The translations under genes and the position numbers were made by a program. Below are positions 41,182 through 50,048 of a DNA stretch of 64,000 nt, one piece after another. Location of the stretch: positions 1-64,000 of the forward strand of contig JBFWOB010000006.1 of the NCBI GenBank assembly GCA_050250755.1. Direction: 5' to 3'. The notes below the pieces were generated by a model, which worked only from the letters and a program-made list of their open reading frames with translations, ran no database searches and had not been told where the DNA came from. The first letter of the stretch is position 1. Each line of letters opens with the position of its first letter. Source of the DNA: Ga0077555 sp050250755. GTDB taxonomy: Bacteria > Pseudomonadota > Alphaproteobacteria > Rhizobiales > Hyphomicrobiaceae.

Positions 41182-42014
41182 GCGACGATCGCGTTACATT
41201 CTGGTTCGGGTGCAACATGCTGCGGCATGCGGAGATGATCCGTCTGTCGATCCTACTCTTGGAAAAGGTCGGATTCGACGTCAATGCCGCGGGTGGTCCT
41301 GCGTACTGTTGCGGCACGTCATATGATCATCAACCGCACGCAGCCTCGGCCATGTCGGCTCGTACGGTGTCGCGGTTCAACGACGCGGCGACGAGTGAGG
41401 GGCGCGGCACGGTCGTGACATGGTGCCCGTCGTGTCACATGCACATGGCGGACATCATGGCGCCGGGAAATCCGACCTCATTCGATGTCACTCACATCAC
41501 CGAGCTGCTGGCATCGCGTGCCGACCGGCTCGCGCCGCTGCTGACGCACAAGGTAGAGCGGCGTGTGCTGCTGCACAGGCACCTGGGATTCGAGACCCAC
41601 GTTGCAGTCAACGAAGCGGTGTGCAGTGTGCTCGCTGCCATTCCGGGCCTCGAGATCGTCGATGGTCCCGCCGTGCCCGGTCATATGTGCAGTGGGTTGG
41701 AAGCTGTGCCCGGTGCGGCGGCGAAGGCCGCGCGCGAGACCTGGGATGCGGCATCGGCCCATGGCTGCGATACACTGGCAACGATCTTTCATTCCTGCCA
41801 CCGCATCATGGCGCCGATCGATGGCAGGCAGGATGTTGTGCTCAGGAACTGGGTGCACCTCGTCGCTGAGGCCATGGGTTTGCCAGCAGGCGACGCCTAC
41901 CGCGATTGGCGCAAGGGCAGCGCGCCTGACGAGGCCGCAATCGAGCGTGTCGGGGAGAAGCTCTACGCCCAGCTCGTGGAGCCGGAGTTACGCAAGGCAC
42001 CGGTCGTGCAGTGA
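41172..42014 (+). CDS. HdrB-like CCG-domain Fe-S protein
   Basis: 280 residues. The first CCG domain is complete: C14, then C46-C47-G, then C85-x2-C88 (FGCN, AYCCGTS, WCPSC), the layout that binds a noncubane 4Fe-4S cluster in HdrB. The second CCG domain is degenerate: HRHLGFE in place of the usual HxxCH region, HMCSG for CCG, and FHSCHR for CxxC. HdrB-type proteins handle thiol/disulfide chemistry or pass electrons. It overlaps the HdrC-like gene by 10 bp. Its linkage to an ABC importer and lactonase genes is unusual. The reaction is unknown. Confidence 0.85.
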   Translation: MAVSDDRVTFWFGCNMLRHAEMIRLSILLLEKVGFDVNAAGGPAYCCGTSYDHQPHAASAMSARTVSRFNDAATSEGRGTVVTWCPSCHMHMADIMAPGNPTSFDVTHITELLASRADRLAPLLTHKVERRVLLHRHLGFETHVAVNEAVCSVLAAIPGLEIVDGPAVPGHMCSGLEAVPGAAAKAARETWDAASAHGCDTLATIFHSCHRIMAPIDGRQDVVLRNWVHLVAEAMGLPAGDAYRDWRKGSAPDEAAIERVGEKLYAQLVEPELRKAPVVQ

Positions 42015-42505
42015 CGACGGAACGAGTATTGGCGCATCAAAAACCAACCGGTATCGTTTCCGAAGCAGGCGGGAAGCCGCGACTGTTCGGCTTTCATGCA
42101 AAGTAAGGGACATTCCGGCTCATTGACTCGGGTAGGTTCGTTTTCCCATAGTCTTACTATGTTTATATCGGCAGGTTTTCGTTTGAAGCTCCCTCGCGAG
42201 GGATCAGAAGCCGCGGGCGATTAACCCGGATTGGTTCGCTGTGCGTTCCAAGTCCGGGAACAGTGGAAGCCCACCGCTGGCGCGCATCGACGCTCAGGTA
42301 TGCGCGTCAAAAATCCAGAAGGGCTATCGAGAACCTCGCTTCCAGCGCTCCAGGGTCGTTAAGCTCTCCAATCGAGGGTAGGTCATCTCTATGACCGCGA
42401 CGGGTCAGCTTCTTGCCGACTTGAACTGGTACCTCATGTACAACGGATCGAGCTTGGTCTCAGCCCGGGTGGCTTTCGAGAGTTCCACCCAAGGGAGAAA
42501 GCCAC
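42015..42505. other. Intergenic region upstream of the usp-mrp unit
   Basis: 491 bp. It holds CATAGT-CTT-ACTATG at 42147-42161 and the perfect palindrome TCCCTCGCGAGGGA at 42190-42203. A weak promoter candidate is TTGACT at 42123-42128 with CATAGT 18 bp downstream, so the first palindrome overlaps its -10. No gene is seen. Confidence 0.55.
42147..42203. promoter_or_regulatory. Two palindromes upstream of usp-mrp
   Basis: CATAGT-CTT-ACTATG (perfect 6-bp arms) and TCCCTCGCGAGGGA (14-bp perfect palindrome) are 28 bp apart, about 300 bp before the first gene. Both look like protein-binding sites; neither is followed by a T tract. The regulator is unknown. Confidence 0.4.
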
Positions 42506-43369
42506 ATGAAACAAATCCTTGCTGCGACCGATTTTTCACCGCGATCCCAGCGAGCGGTGCGGAGGGCAGCCATGCTTGCGCGCGAGGCCGGCGCGGAGTT
42601 GACGCTTCTACACATCGTCGATGAGGAGGCGGATCATCTGGTCGCGCTCGAACGCGCCGAGAGTCGCAAGATTCTCGACGAGCAGATCGCGGCGCTTGCT
42701 GAGCTGCGCGGCGTTCAGTGCCATCCCGTCGTCGAGATCGGCGCCGCCCACGACGCAATCAAGAGGACTGCGGCTGCGATGACAGCGGACCTGATTGTCA
42801 TGGGGTCCCATCGCAAGCAGCTTTTGCGAGACATTTTCGTAGGAACGACGATCGAGCGCGTGATCCGCTCGGGCACGTGGCCGGTGTTGATGGTGAATAC
42901 CGAAGCCGCAAGCTCCTACTCGAACGTGCTTGCCGCGCTCGATCTGTCGGACGCATCGGCGGAAGCTGTGCGTACCGCCCGAGCCCTGGGGCTGCTCGAC
43001 AACGTACGCCTCACTGTGGCGCATGCGTTCGATGCGGTGGCAAAAACGAAGATGGGTCTTGCCGATGTACCGAGGGACCGAATAAGAGCTTATATTGAGG
43101 AAGAGCGGCAGCGATCGACGGTGGAGCTGCAAGGCTTTATGACGTCGTTGTCTTTCGACGCTGGGACGTGGTCTCACTACGTCGCGGAAGGTGACGCCGT
43201 GCCGGTCATCTCTGAAGCGGTGGGGGCGGTCAATCCAGAGCTTCTGGTTGTTGGCACGCATGGTCGTTCGGGGGTGGCCAAGATTCTTCTGGGAAGTGTC
43301 GCCGAGCAGGTACTGCGTGCGCTCGAAATCGATATTCTTGCGGTTCCGAGAGGCACAACGGCCGGCTGA
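42506..43369 (+). CDS. Tandem universal stress protein (UspA-type)
   Basis: 287 residues with two Usp domains. The first begins ILAATDFSPRSQRAVRRA and the second SNVLAALDLSDASAEAVRTA. The ATP-binding motif G-x2-G-x9-G(S/T) is intact in the second (GTHGRSGVAKILLGS). In the first it reads GSHRKQLLRDIFVGT, where the second Gly is Arg, so ATP binding there is doubtful. GGGAG precedes the ATG at 42506. It ends 30 bp before mrpA on the same strand; co-transcription with the Na+/H+ antiporter suggests a role in salt, pH or energy stress. Confidence 0.92.
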   Translation: MKQILAATDFSPRSQRAVRRAAMLAREAGAELTLLHIVDEEADHLVALERAESRKILDEQIAALAELRGVQCHPVVEIGAAHDAIKRTAAAMTADLIVMGSHRKQLLRDIFVGTTIERVIRSGTWPVLMVNTEAASSYSNVLAALDLSDASAEAVRTARALGLLDNVRLTVAHAFDAVAKTKMGLADVPRDRIRAYIEEERQRSTVELQGFMTSLSFDAGTWSHYVAEGDAVPVISEAVGAVNPELLVVGTHGRSGVAKILLGSVAEQVLRALEIDILAVPRGTTAG

Positions 43370-43399
43370 TCTTCAACCAACAACAAGGCTCTTGGGTGA

Positions 43400-46297
43400 A
43401 TGTTATCGAACGAGACGATTCTAGTCGCCACGATCGTAGCTCCATTCATCGGCAGTCTCGTTGCCTCGTTACTTCCGACTAATGCTCGGAACGCGGAAGC
43501 GTGGTTGGCCTGCGCCATCGCCCTGGGCGAGGTCGTTGTTTTCTCTCTTTTCTATCCCGCGATCGTGGACGGGCAAATCGTTCGGTCGGAAAGCGAATGG
43601 GTCCCGTCAGCGGGGCTTACCTTCGTCCTGCGTCTTGACGGCTTCGCCTGGATTTTCGCGCTGCTCATCACCGGCGTAGGGTTTCTCGTCTTCCTCTATG
43701 CGCGTTACTACATGTCGCCAGAGGACCCGGTTCCACGTTTCTTCTCCTTTCTGCTTGCCTTCATGGGTTCCATGCTCGGGATCGTGCTCTCGGGCAACTT
43801 GATCCAGCTCGTGTTCTTTTGGGAACTGACCAGTGTCTTCTCTTTCCTGCTGATCGGTTATTGGCATCACGAGGCCAATGCGCGAGCTGGCGCGCGCATG
43901 GCGTTGACCGTCACCGCCTCGGGAGGTCTCTGCCTGTTCGGTGGCGTCATCGTACTCGGGCATATCGTTGGCAGCTACGATCTCGATCGTGTTCTCGCTG
44001 CAGGCGATGCGATCCGCTCGCACGCGCTTTATCTTCCGGCGCTGGTGCTCATTCTGCTCGGTGCGCTGACCAAGAGCGCGCAGTTTCCGTTTCACTTCTG
44101 GCTGCCGAGCGCGATGGCGGCGCCGACACCTGTTTCGGCGTACTTGCACTCGGCGACCATGGTGAAGGCCGGTGTGTTCTTGCTAGCCCGACTTTGGCCG
44201 GCCATGGCAGGCACGGATTATTGGCTCTGGATCGTCGGATCGGCCGGCCTCGTGACGTTCGTCTTGGCCGCGTTCATCGCCATGTTCCAGAACGACCTCA
44301 AGGGTGTTCTCGCTTACTCCACCATCAGTCACCTGGGATTGATCACCCTCTTGCTGGGCCTGGATTCGCCGCTCGCGACGGTGGCAGCCATCTTCCACAT
44401 GATGAACCATGCGACGTTCAAGGCCTCGCTGTTCATGGCCGCCGGCATCATCGATCATGAGACGGGCACACGCGATATCAGGCGCCTGAGCGGCCTCTAC
44501 CAGTTCTTGCCAGTGACGGCGACGTTGGCGATGGTCGCCGCCGCAGCGATGGCTGGAGTGCCGCTGCTCAACGGGTTTCTCTCCAAGGAGATGTTCTTCG
44601 CGGAGACGATCGCGACGCATGACGGGTCGGTCGTCGATGATGCACTGCCGTATCTCGCCACCCTGGCCGCCATGTTCAGCGTGGCCTATTCCTTGCGCTT
44701 CATCCGCGACGTATTCTTCGGACCGCCTCCGGTTGATCTGCCCCGCACGCCGAAAGAGCCGCCTCACTGGATGCGCTTTCCCATAGAGCTGCTCGTCGTG
44801 GCCTGCCTCGTGGTCGGCATCGTGCCCAATCTCACCATCGGACCATTTTTGAACGTCGCCGTCGCTGCTGTTTTGGGGCTCGATGCGCCCAAGTTCGATC
44901 TCGCCGTTTGGCACGGCTTTACGCTGCCGTTCCTCATGAGTGTGGTCGCCCTAGCCGGCGGCATCGCCATTTATCCGCTGCTTCGGACGCACAACTTCGC
45001 CAACTTCCTCGCGCGGCGTGGGAAGGGTGGATTGCAACTCGGCGATGCCGTGGGCGCATTCGCGCGGAACCTCTTGAGCGTGGTCGGCACGCGCAGGCTC
45101 CAGCCGCAGTTGAGGGCTCTGATTTGCGTCGCGTTTGTTGCGGGGTTGTGGCCGCTTCTCGGGAAGCAGCTCCTGCCGGAGACGCCCAATCTCAGTCACA
45201 TCGACATCGCTTTCGGCTTGGTGTGGATCATCGGCACTATCTGCGCCGTAGCAGCATCCCTGATGGCCAAGTTCCACCGTCTGGCTGCGCTCATCCTGAT
45301 GGGCGGCGCAGGGCTGGCAACCTGCATCACGTTCATCTACCTCTCCGCGCCGGATCTCGCCCTCACCCAGCTTCTGGTGGAGGTCGTGACGATGGTCCTC
45401 ATCCTGCTCGGCCTGCGCTGGTTACCCAAGCGTGTCGACGGACGCCCGTCACCGGCGGACTCGCCACTGTTAACGCGGCGCTTTGTCGATTTCCCGATCG
45501 CGCTAATCGCGGGCGCCGGCATGGCGATCATCTCGTTTGCGGTGATGACGCGGCCGCTGCCACCCAACGGAATTGCCCAATACTTCCTGGAACGGGCCTA
45601 CACGGAGGGCGGCGGGCACAACGTCGTCAATGTCATCCTTGTCGACTTCCGCGGCTTCGACACGCTCGGCGAGGTCACGGTGCTGTGCATCGTCGCTCTC
45701 TCAGTCTTTGCGCTGCTGCGGCGCTTCCGTCCCGCGCCGGAGAGTATCGATGTTCCCGAGCAGAAGCGCGTGCAGGAGGCGTTCGATATCGATCATCCCG
45801 ACCGCCACCCGGGCGAGACGATTGCCGACTATCTCTTGATCCCGTCGGTCATCATGCGCCTTTTATTTCCGGTCATCGGCACCATCGGCGTCTATCTTTT
45901 CCTGCGCGGACACGATTATCCGGGCGGTGGGTTCGTTGCAGGCCTTACCATGGCGGTGGCCATCATTCTGCAATACATGGCCGCCGGTGCGGTCTGGGTG
46001 GAAAGCCGCATCCGAGTTTATCCGCTGCGCTGGATGGCCATCGGCTTCCTGTTTGCCCTCGTTACTGGAGTAGGCTCCTGGCTCGTCGGCTATCCATTCC
46101 TGACGTCGCACATGTTCGTCGCGCATGTGCCGATCCTCGGTGACCTGCATCTCTCGAGCGTGCTGCTGTTCGATCTCGGGGTCCTCTCCATTGTTCTGGG
46201 AGCAACCGTCTTGATCTTGATTGCGCTCGCCCACCAATCCTTTCGCACGCATCGCAAGCCGAAAGCGGCCGCCGACGCCACAGAGAGAGCCGGGTAA
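43400..46297 (+). CDS. mrpA: Mrp-type Na+/H+ antiporter subunit A (fused A/B)
   Basis: 965 residues, membrane-spanning almost throughout. The N-terminal part is the complex-I NuoL-like proton-translocating unit (LTKSAQFPFHFWLPSAMAAPTPVSAYLHSATMVKAGVFLLARLWP). A DUF4040 segment follows (LDLALTQLLVEVVTMVLILLG), then an MrpB-like C-terminal domain (HDYPGGGFVAGLTMAVAIILQYMAAG). The A/B fusion explains the absence of a separate mrpB, as in group 2 Mrp systems (also called pha in rhizobia). The complex exchanges Na+ or K+ for protons in the inner membrane. Its TAA overlaps the mrpC ATG. Confidence 0.96.
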   Translation: MLSNETILVATIVAPFIGSLVASLLPTNARNAEAWLACAIALGEVVVFSLFYPAIVDGQIVRSESEWVPSAGLTFVLRLDGFAWIFALLITGVGFLVFLYARYYMSPEDPVPRFFSFLLAFMGSMLGIVLSGNLIQLVFFWELTSVFSFLLIGYWHHEANARAGARMALTVTASGGLCLFGGVIVLGHIVGSYDLDRVLAAGDAIRSHALYLPALVLILLGALTKSAQFPFHFWLPSAMAAPTPVSAYLHSATMVKAGVFLLARLWPAMAGTDYWLWIVGSAGLVTFVLAAFIAMFQNDLKGVLAYSTISHLGLITLLLGLDSPLATVAAIFHMMNHATFKASLFMAAGIIDHETGTRDIRRLSGLYQFLPVTATLAMVAAAAMAGVPLLNGFLSKEMFFAETIATHDGSVVDDALPYLATLAAMFSVAYSLRFIRDVFFGPPPVDLPRTPKEPPHWMRFPIELLVVACLVVGIVPNLTIGPFLNVAVAAVLGLDAPKFDLAVWHGFTLPFLMSVVALAGGIAIYPLLRTHNFANFLARRGKGGLQLGDAVGAFARNLLSVVGTRRLQPQLRALICVAFVAGLWPLLGKQLLPETPNLSHIDIAFGLVWIIGTICAVAASLMAKFHRLAALILMGGAGLATCITFIYLSAPDLALTQLLVEVVTMVLILLGLRWLPKRVDGRPSPADSPLLTRRFVDFPIALIAGAGMAIISFAVMTRPLPPNGIAQYFLERAYTEGGGHNVVNVILVDFRGFDTLGEVTVLCIVALSVFALLRRFRPAPESIDVPEQKRVQEAFDIDHPDRHPGETIADYLLIPSVIMRLLFPVIGTIGVYLFLRGHDYPGGGFVAGLTMAVAIILQYMAAGAVWVESRIRVYPLRWMAIGFLFALVTGVGSWLVGYPFLTSHMFVAHVPILGDLHLSSVLLFDLGVLSIVLGATVLILIALAHQSFRTHRKPKAAADATERAG

Positions 46298-46641
46298 TGG
46301 AGATCATTCTCGCCCTCAGCATCGGCGCGTTGACGAGTTCCGGCGTCTGGCTGGTGCTGCGCACGCGCACGTATCAGGTGCTGATTGGGCTGTCGCTGCT
46401 CTCGTATGCGGTCAACCTCTTCATCTTTTCCATGGGCCGCGTCCAGACCGGGGCTCCTCCGCTTCTCAAGCCGGGTGTAAGTGGCGACCTTGCGCATTAC
46501 GCCGACCCGATGCCGCAGGCGTTGGTACTCACTGCCATCGTCATCACCTTTGCGATGACGGCACTGTTGCTGGTGGTCCTACTGGCGGCGCGTGGTCTGC
46601 TGCGTAACGATCATGTTGACGGGCAGGGGACTGGCCCGTGA
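46297..46641 (+). CDS. mrpC: Mrp antiporter subunit C
   Basis: 114 residues with three membrane segments, homologous to complex-I NuoK. The diagnostic stretch YQVLIGLSLLSYAVNLFIFSMGR and the ending DPMPQALVLTAIVITFAMTALLLV are present. The ATG overlaps the last base of mrpA and its TGA overlaps the GTG of mrpD by 4 bp, so translational coupling is likely. It is an inner-membrane part of the Mrp complex. Confidence 0.95.
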   Translation: MEIILALSIGALTSSGVWLVLRTRTYQVLIGLSLLSYAVNLFIFSMGRVQTGAPPLLKPGVSGDLAHYADPMPQALVLTAIVITFAMTALLLVVLLAARGLLRNDHVDGQGTGP

Positions 46642-48263
46642 GCTTTGCATTCGAGCATCTCGTCATCGTACCGATCCTGCTGCCGCTCGCTACCGCGGCG
46701 CTCATGGTGCCACTCGATGAGCGTCGCCGGCCACTCAAGGCCGCGATCGCGCTGATTTCGACCTCTGTAACGGTATGGGTTGCCTTCACGCTTCTGCGTC
46801 TCGCGGATGCTCAGGCGTCGGATGCCAGCGTCTACCTTCTGGGAAACTGGTCAGCGCCGTTCGGCATCGTCCTCGTGCTGGATCGGCTGTCCGCCCTTAT
46901 GCTGCTCTTAACGAGCATCGTAGTTCTCGCTGCACTGATGTTCTCCATCGCCCGCTGGCACAGGGTAGGACCGTTCTTCCACGCCTTGGTGCAGTTCCAG
47001 CTTGCAGGCCTCAATGGCGTATTTCTCACCGGCGATCTGTTCAACTTATTCGTCTTCTTCGAGGTGCTCCTTGCCGGCTCGTATGGCCTAGCGCTCTATG
47101 GCTCAGGCGTGCTGCGAGTAAAGGCCGGATTGCACTATATAACGATCAACTTGGCGGCTTCCTCGCTGTTCCTGATCGGCGTCAGTCTGATCTACGGTGC
47201 GACCGGCACATTGAACATGGCCGACTTGGCGGTCCGTATCCCGACCGTGGCCGCAAGTGACCGTATGCTGCTCGAGGCTGGCGCTGCCGTTCTCGCCACC
47301 GCCTTTCTCGTCAAGGCTGGGATGTGGCCGCTATGCTTCTGGCTGCCCGCCACCTATTCCGTCGTCGCGCCTCCGGTGGCGGCGATGTTCTCGATCATGA
47401 CCAAGGTCGGTATCTACGTCATTCTGCGGTTGTGGCTCCTGCTGTTCGGCGTCGAGGCCGGGGCATCCGCATACTTCGGCCACGGGTGGCTGCTGGTCGG
47501 CGGTATCGCCACCGTCGTATTCGGCTCGATCGGCCTCCTGGCGTCGCAGGATCTCGCGCGGCTGGCGTCGTACAATGTGCTCGTATCGTCGGGCACATTG
47601 TTGGCGGTCATCGCTATCGGCAACGCGGCTGTGACCAGCGGCGCCCTGTTTTATTTGGTTAGCTCGACGCTGGCGATCAGTGCCTTCTTCCTGCTGATCG
47701 AACTGATCGAGCGCGGCAGGATCGCGGGCGCGGACGTTCTCGCGATCACCGCCGAGGCCCTCGGCGATGATGATGACGACGAAGAGTTGGAGCCGGTCGG
47801 TATCGCCATCCCGACAACGATGGCGATGCTGGGGATCGGCTTCGCCTGCTGTGCGTTGCTGTTGGCAGGCTTGCCCCCGCTTTCGGGCTTCATCGCGAAG
47901 TTCCTCATGCTCACCGCGATGTTTCAGTCGACAGAGCTCGGCACGGATGCCACGACCTGGACGCTGCTGGCTCTCTTGTTACTGTCGGGCTTGACGGTGG
48001 TATTTGCCATGATGCGCGCCGGCATTCGCGTGTTCTGGGTCCCTCTCGAGAGCATCGTGCCAACCGTGCGCTTTCTCGAGATGCTACCCGTGGTCGGCCT
48101 GCTCGCGCTCTGCATTGCAATCACAATTCAGGCGGGACCCGTGTCGCGCTTCATGCAGGCCACCGCCGACAGTCTTCATGCGCCGGCGCCTTACGTGAAA
48201 GGGGTCGGGTCCGCGCCACGCGTCGAGCGGAAACAGAGGGTCGGCCCCGACAACAGCCCATGA
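46638..48263 (+). CDS. mrpD: Mrp antiporter subunit D
   Basis: 541 residues, NuoN/NuoM-like proton-translocating subunit with about 14 membrane segments. Motifs include FQLAGLNGVFLTGDLFNLFVFFEVLLAGSYGLALYG and VKAGMWPLCFWLPATYSVVAPPVAAMFSIMTKVGIY, which hold the conserved Glu and Lys of the channel. The start is GTG, forced by the 4-bp GTGA overlap with mrpC. It ends in an ATGA overlap with mrpE. An acidic loop of consecutive Asp/Glu residues (around 375-385) is a local oddity. Confidence 0.96.
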   Translation: MSFAFEHLVIVPILLPLATAALMVPLDERRRPLKAAIALISTSVTVWVAFTLLRLADAQASDASVYLLGNWSAPFGIVLVLDRLSALMLLLTSIVVLAALMFSIARWHRVGPFFHALVQFQLAGLNGVFLTGDLFNLFVFFEVLLAGSYGLALYGSGVLRVKAGLHYITINLAASSLFLIGVSLIYGATGTLNMADLAVRIPTVAASDRMLLEAGAAVLATAFLVKAGMWPLCFWLPATYSVVAPPVAAMFSIMTKVGIYVILRLWLLLFGVEAGASAYFGHGWLLVGGIATVVFGSIGLLASQDLARLASYNVLVSSGTLLAVIAIGNAAVTSGALFYLVSSTLAISAFFLLIELIERGRIAGADVLAITAEALGDDDDDEELEPVGIAIPTTMAMLGIGFACCALLLAGLPPLSGFIAKFLMLTAMFQSTELGTDATTWTLLALLLLSGLTVVFAMMRAGIRVFWVPLESIVPTVRFLEMLPVVGLLALCIAITIQAGPVSRFMQATADSLHAPAPYVKGVGSAPRVERKQRVGPDNSP

Positions 48264-48745
48264 CAGCCCTGATGCCCTATCCGATCCTATCGGCGTTTCT
48301 GCTCGGTTTGTGGCTGCTGCTCAACCAGTCGCTGTCGCCGGGACACCTTCTCCTCGGCAGTGCCGTGGGTATCGCAGGCGGATTGGCGATCTCGACGCTG
48401 CAGATCCCAAGCGGGCGATTGCATAGGCTGACCACCGGCTTCCGCCTTGCGCTTACCGTCCTCTTCGACATCATTCGCTCTAATATCGCGGTGACACGCA
48501 TCATTCTCACGCCGACGCACCGTATGAAGTCCGGCTTTGTGACGATCCCACTCGACCTGCGCGATCACTACGGCCTAGCGATCCTCGCTTGCATCATCAC
48601 TTCGACGCCCGGAACGGTCTGGGTGAACTACGACAGCGCCAGGGGCGTGCTCCTGATCCACGTCCTCGACCTGATTGACGAGGCAGCGTGGGTCGACCTC
48701 ATCAAGAACCGTTACGAACGGTCGCTGATGGAGATTTTCGAATGA
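48260..48745 (+). CDS. mrpE: Mrp antiporter subunit E
   Basis: 161 residues. Two or three N-terminal membrane segments (PILSAFLLGLWLLLNQSLS) are followed by the conserved soluble part FVTIPLDLRDHYGLAILACIITSTPGTVWV. This subunit helps assemble the Mrp complex. The ATG overlaps the mrpD stop and its own stop overlaps mrpF, both as ATGA. Confidence 0.94.
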   Translation: MTALMPYPILSAFLLGLWLLLNQSLSPGHLLLGSAVGIAGGLAISTLQIPSGRLHRLTTGFRLALTVLFDIIRSNIAVTRIILTPTHRMKSGFVTIPLDLRDHYGLAILACIITSTPGTVWVNYDSARGVLLIHVLDLIDEAAWVDLIKNRYERSLMEIFE

Positions 48746-49026
48746 GCGCACAGACAATGCTGGTGTGGTCGCTCACCATCGCCGAACTCGCCATCGTGCT
48801 GGCCATGGCCTGCGCGGCGTTCCGGATGTTGCGCGGCCCCAGAGCGCAGGATCGCGTGCTTGGACTCGATGCCTTCTATGTCTCGGGCATGATCCTGATC
48901 CTGACGTTCGGCATCGAGACTGGGGACACGGTCTATTTCGAAGCGGCACTGGTAATTGCGCTGCTCGGCTTCGTCGGCACGGCGGCGCTGGCAAAATTCC
49001 TCATGCGCGGGGAGACGATCGAATGA
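48742..49026 (+). CDS. mrpF: Mrp antiporter subunit F
   Basis: 94 residues with three membrane segments. The family block FRMLRGPRAQDRVLGLDAFYVSGMILILTFGI is clear, followed by YFEAALVIALLGFVGTAALAKFL. The start at 48742 is set by the ATGA overlap with mrpE; an upstream extension in the same frame is not homologous. Its stop overlaps the mrpG start. Confidence 0.94.
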   Translation: MSAQTMLVWSLTIAELAIVLAMACAAFRMLRGPRAQDRVLGLDAFYVSGMILILTFGIETGDTVYFEAALVIALLGFVGTAALAKFLMRGETIE

Positions 49027-49409
49027 CGGTGCCCGCGGATTTACCGGATTGGGTGGCGATTCTGACGTCGGTGCTCCTGCTTCTGGGCGCCGGGCTGACC
49101 CTGATCGGAACCATTGGGCTCCTGCGTTTGAAGAGCTTCTATGCGCGTGTGCATGCGCCCACGCTGGGCACCACGCTCGGCATCGGATGTGTTCTGCTCG
49201 CTTCCATCCTCTATTTCTCCGCGCTGCAGTGGCGCCCGGTGTTCCACGAGATCCTCATCGCGATCTTCGTGACCATCACGACTCCTGTCACGTTGATGCT
49301 TCTGGTCAGCGCCGCCCTGCATCGCGACTGGGACGAGGACAACGGGCATGTCCCGACCCAACTGCTCGGGCCGCATCCCAAAAAAGGCGGACCGTCAAGG
49401 CCTGAATAA
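49023..49409 (+). CDS. mrpG: Mrp antiporter subunit G
   Basis: 128 residues with three membrane segments. The family signature GLTLIGTIGLLRLKSFYARVHAPTLGTTLGIG is complete, and the ending TTPVTLMLLVSAALHRDWDED is typical. The ATG at 49023 overlaps the mrpF stop by 4 bp. It is the last gene of the antiporter operon and has a short Pro/Lys-rich tail. Confidence 0.94.
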   Translation: MTVPADLPDWVAILTSVLLLLGAGLTLIGTIGLLRLKSFYARVHAPTLGTTLGIGCVLLASILYFSALQWRPVFHEILIAIFVTITTPVTLMLLVSAALHRDWDEDNGHVPTQLLGPHPKKGGPSRPE

Positions 49410-49460
49410 CTCATCGCTTGACCACGTTGGGTCGGCGAAGCGAGGCAAGAGCGACCAGCG

Positions 49461-50006
49461 ATGCCTGATCATCTCTTTGTCGTCACGGGTGGGCCCGGTT
49501 CCGGCAAGACCTCCCTAATCGACGCACTGGCAGCGCTCGGTTACAGGACCATGCCCGAGGCCGGTCGCGCCATCATTCAGGATCAAATCAGGATCGGAGG
49601 CGACGCTTTACCTTGGGCGGATCGGGCTGCATTCGCAGAGCACATGCTGGGCTGGGAATTGCGGTCGCATCGCGAAGGGCACGCGATGCCAGGCCCAATC
49701 CTCCTGGACCGAGGTATTCCCGACGTCATTGGCTATCTCGAATTGTGCGGCTTGTCCGTACCGAGGCATATGCGCAAAGCCGCCGAGCTCTACCGATACA
49801 ATCGGCAGGTCTTCATCGCGCCATTCTGGCCGGACATTTTTGCGCAGGATGCGGAGCGCAAGCAGACTGCTGAAGAAGCCGCTGCCACCGGTCGCGTTCT
49901 CGCCGACGTTTACGCGGAACTCGATTACGAGCTGATCCAGCTACCGCGCTGCAGCGTCTCCGAGCGCGCCGATTTCGTTCGGGCTCAGTTGGCCACGTCC
50001 GCGTGA
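49461..50006 (+). CDS. AAA_28-type ATP-binding protein
   Basis: 181 residues. The P loop is GGPGSGKTSL (residues 10-19). PILLDRGIPDVIGYLELCG matches the Walker B and lid region of the AAA_28 family, which resembles nucleotide kinases. The ending RADFVRAQL is also typical. The biological target of these small proteins is unknown. It follows the mrp operon by 51 bp on the same strand and could be read through from it, though the spacing and content suggest independence. It converges on msrB. Confidence 0.85.
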   Translation: MPDHLFVVTGGPGSGKTSLIDALAALGYRTMPEAGRAIIQDQIRIGGDALPWADRAAFAEHMLGWELRSHREGHAMPGPILLDRGIPDVIGYLELCGLSVPRHMRKAAELYRYNRQVFIAPFWPDIFAQDAERKQTAEEAAATGRVLADVYAELDYELIQLPRCSVSERADFVRAQLATSA

Positions 50007-50048
50007 GACTGCGGCACGACATTTCGGTCGCGCCGCGCATTCGGCCAT

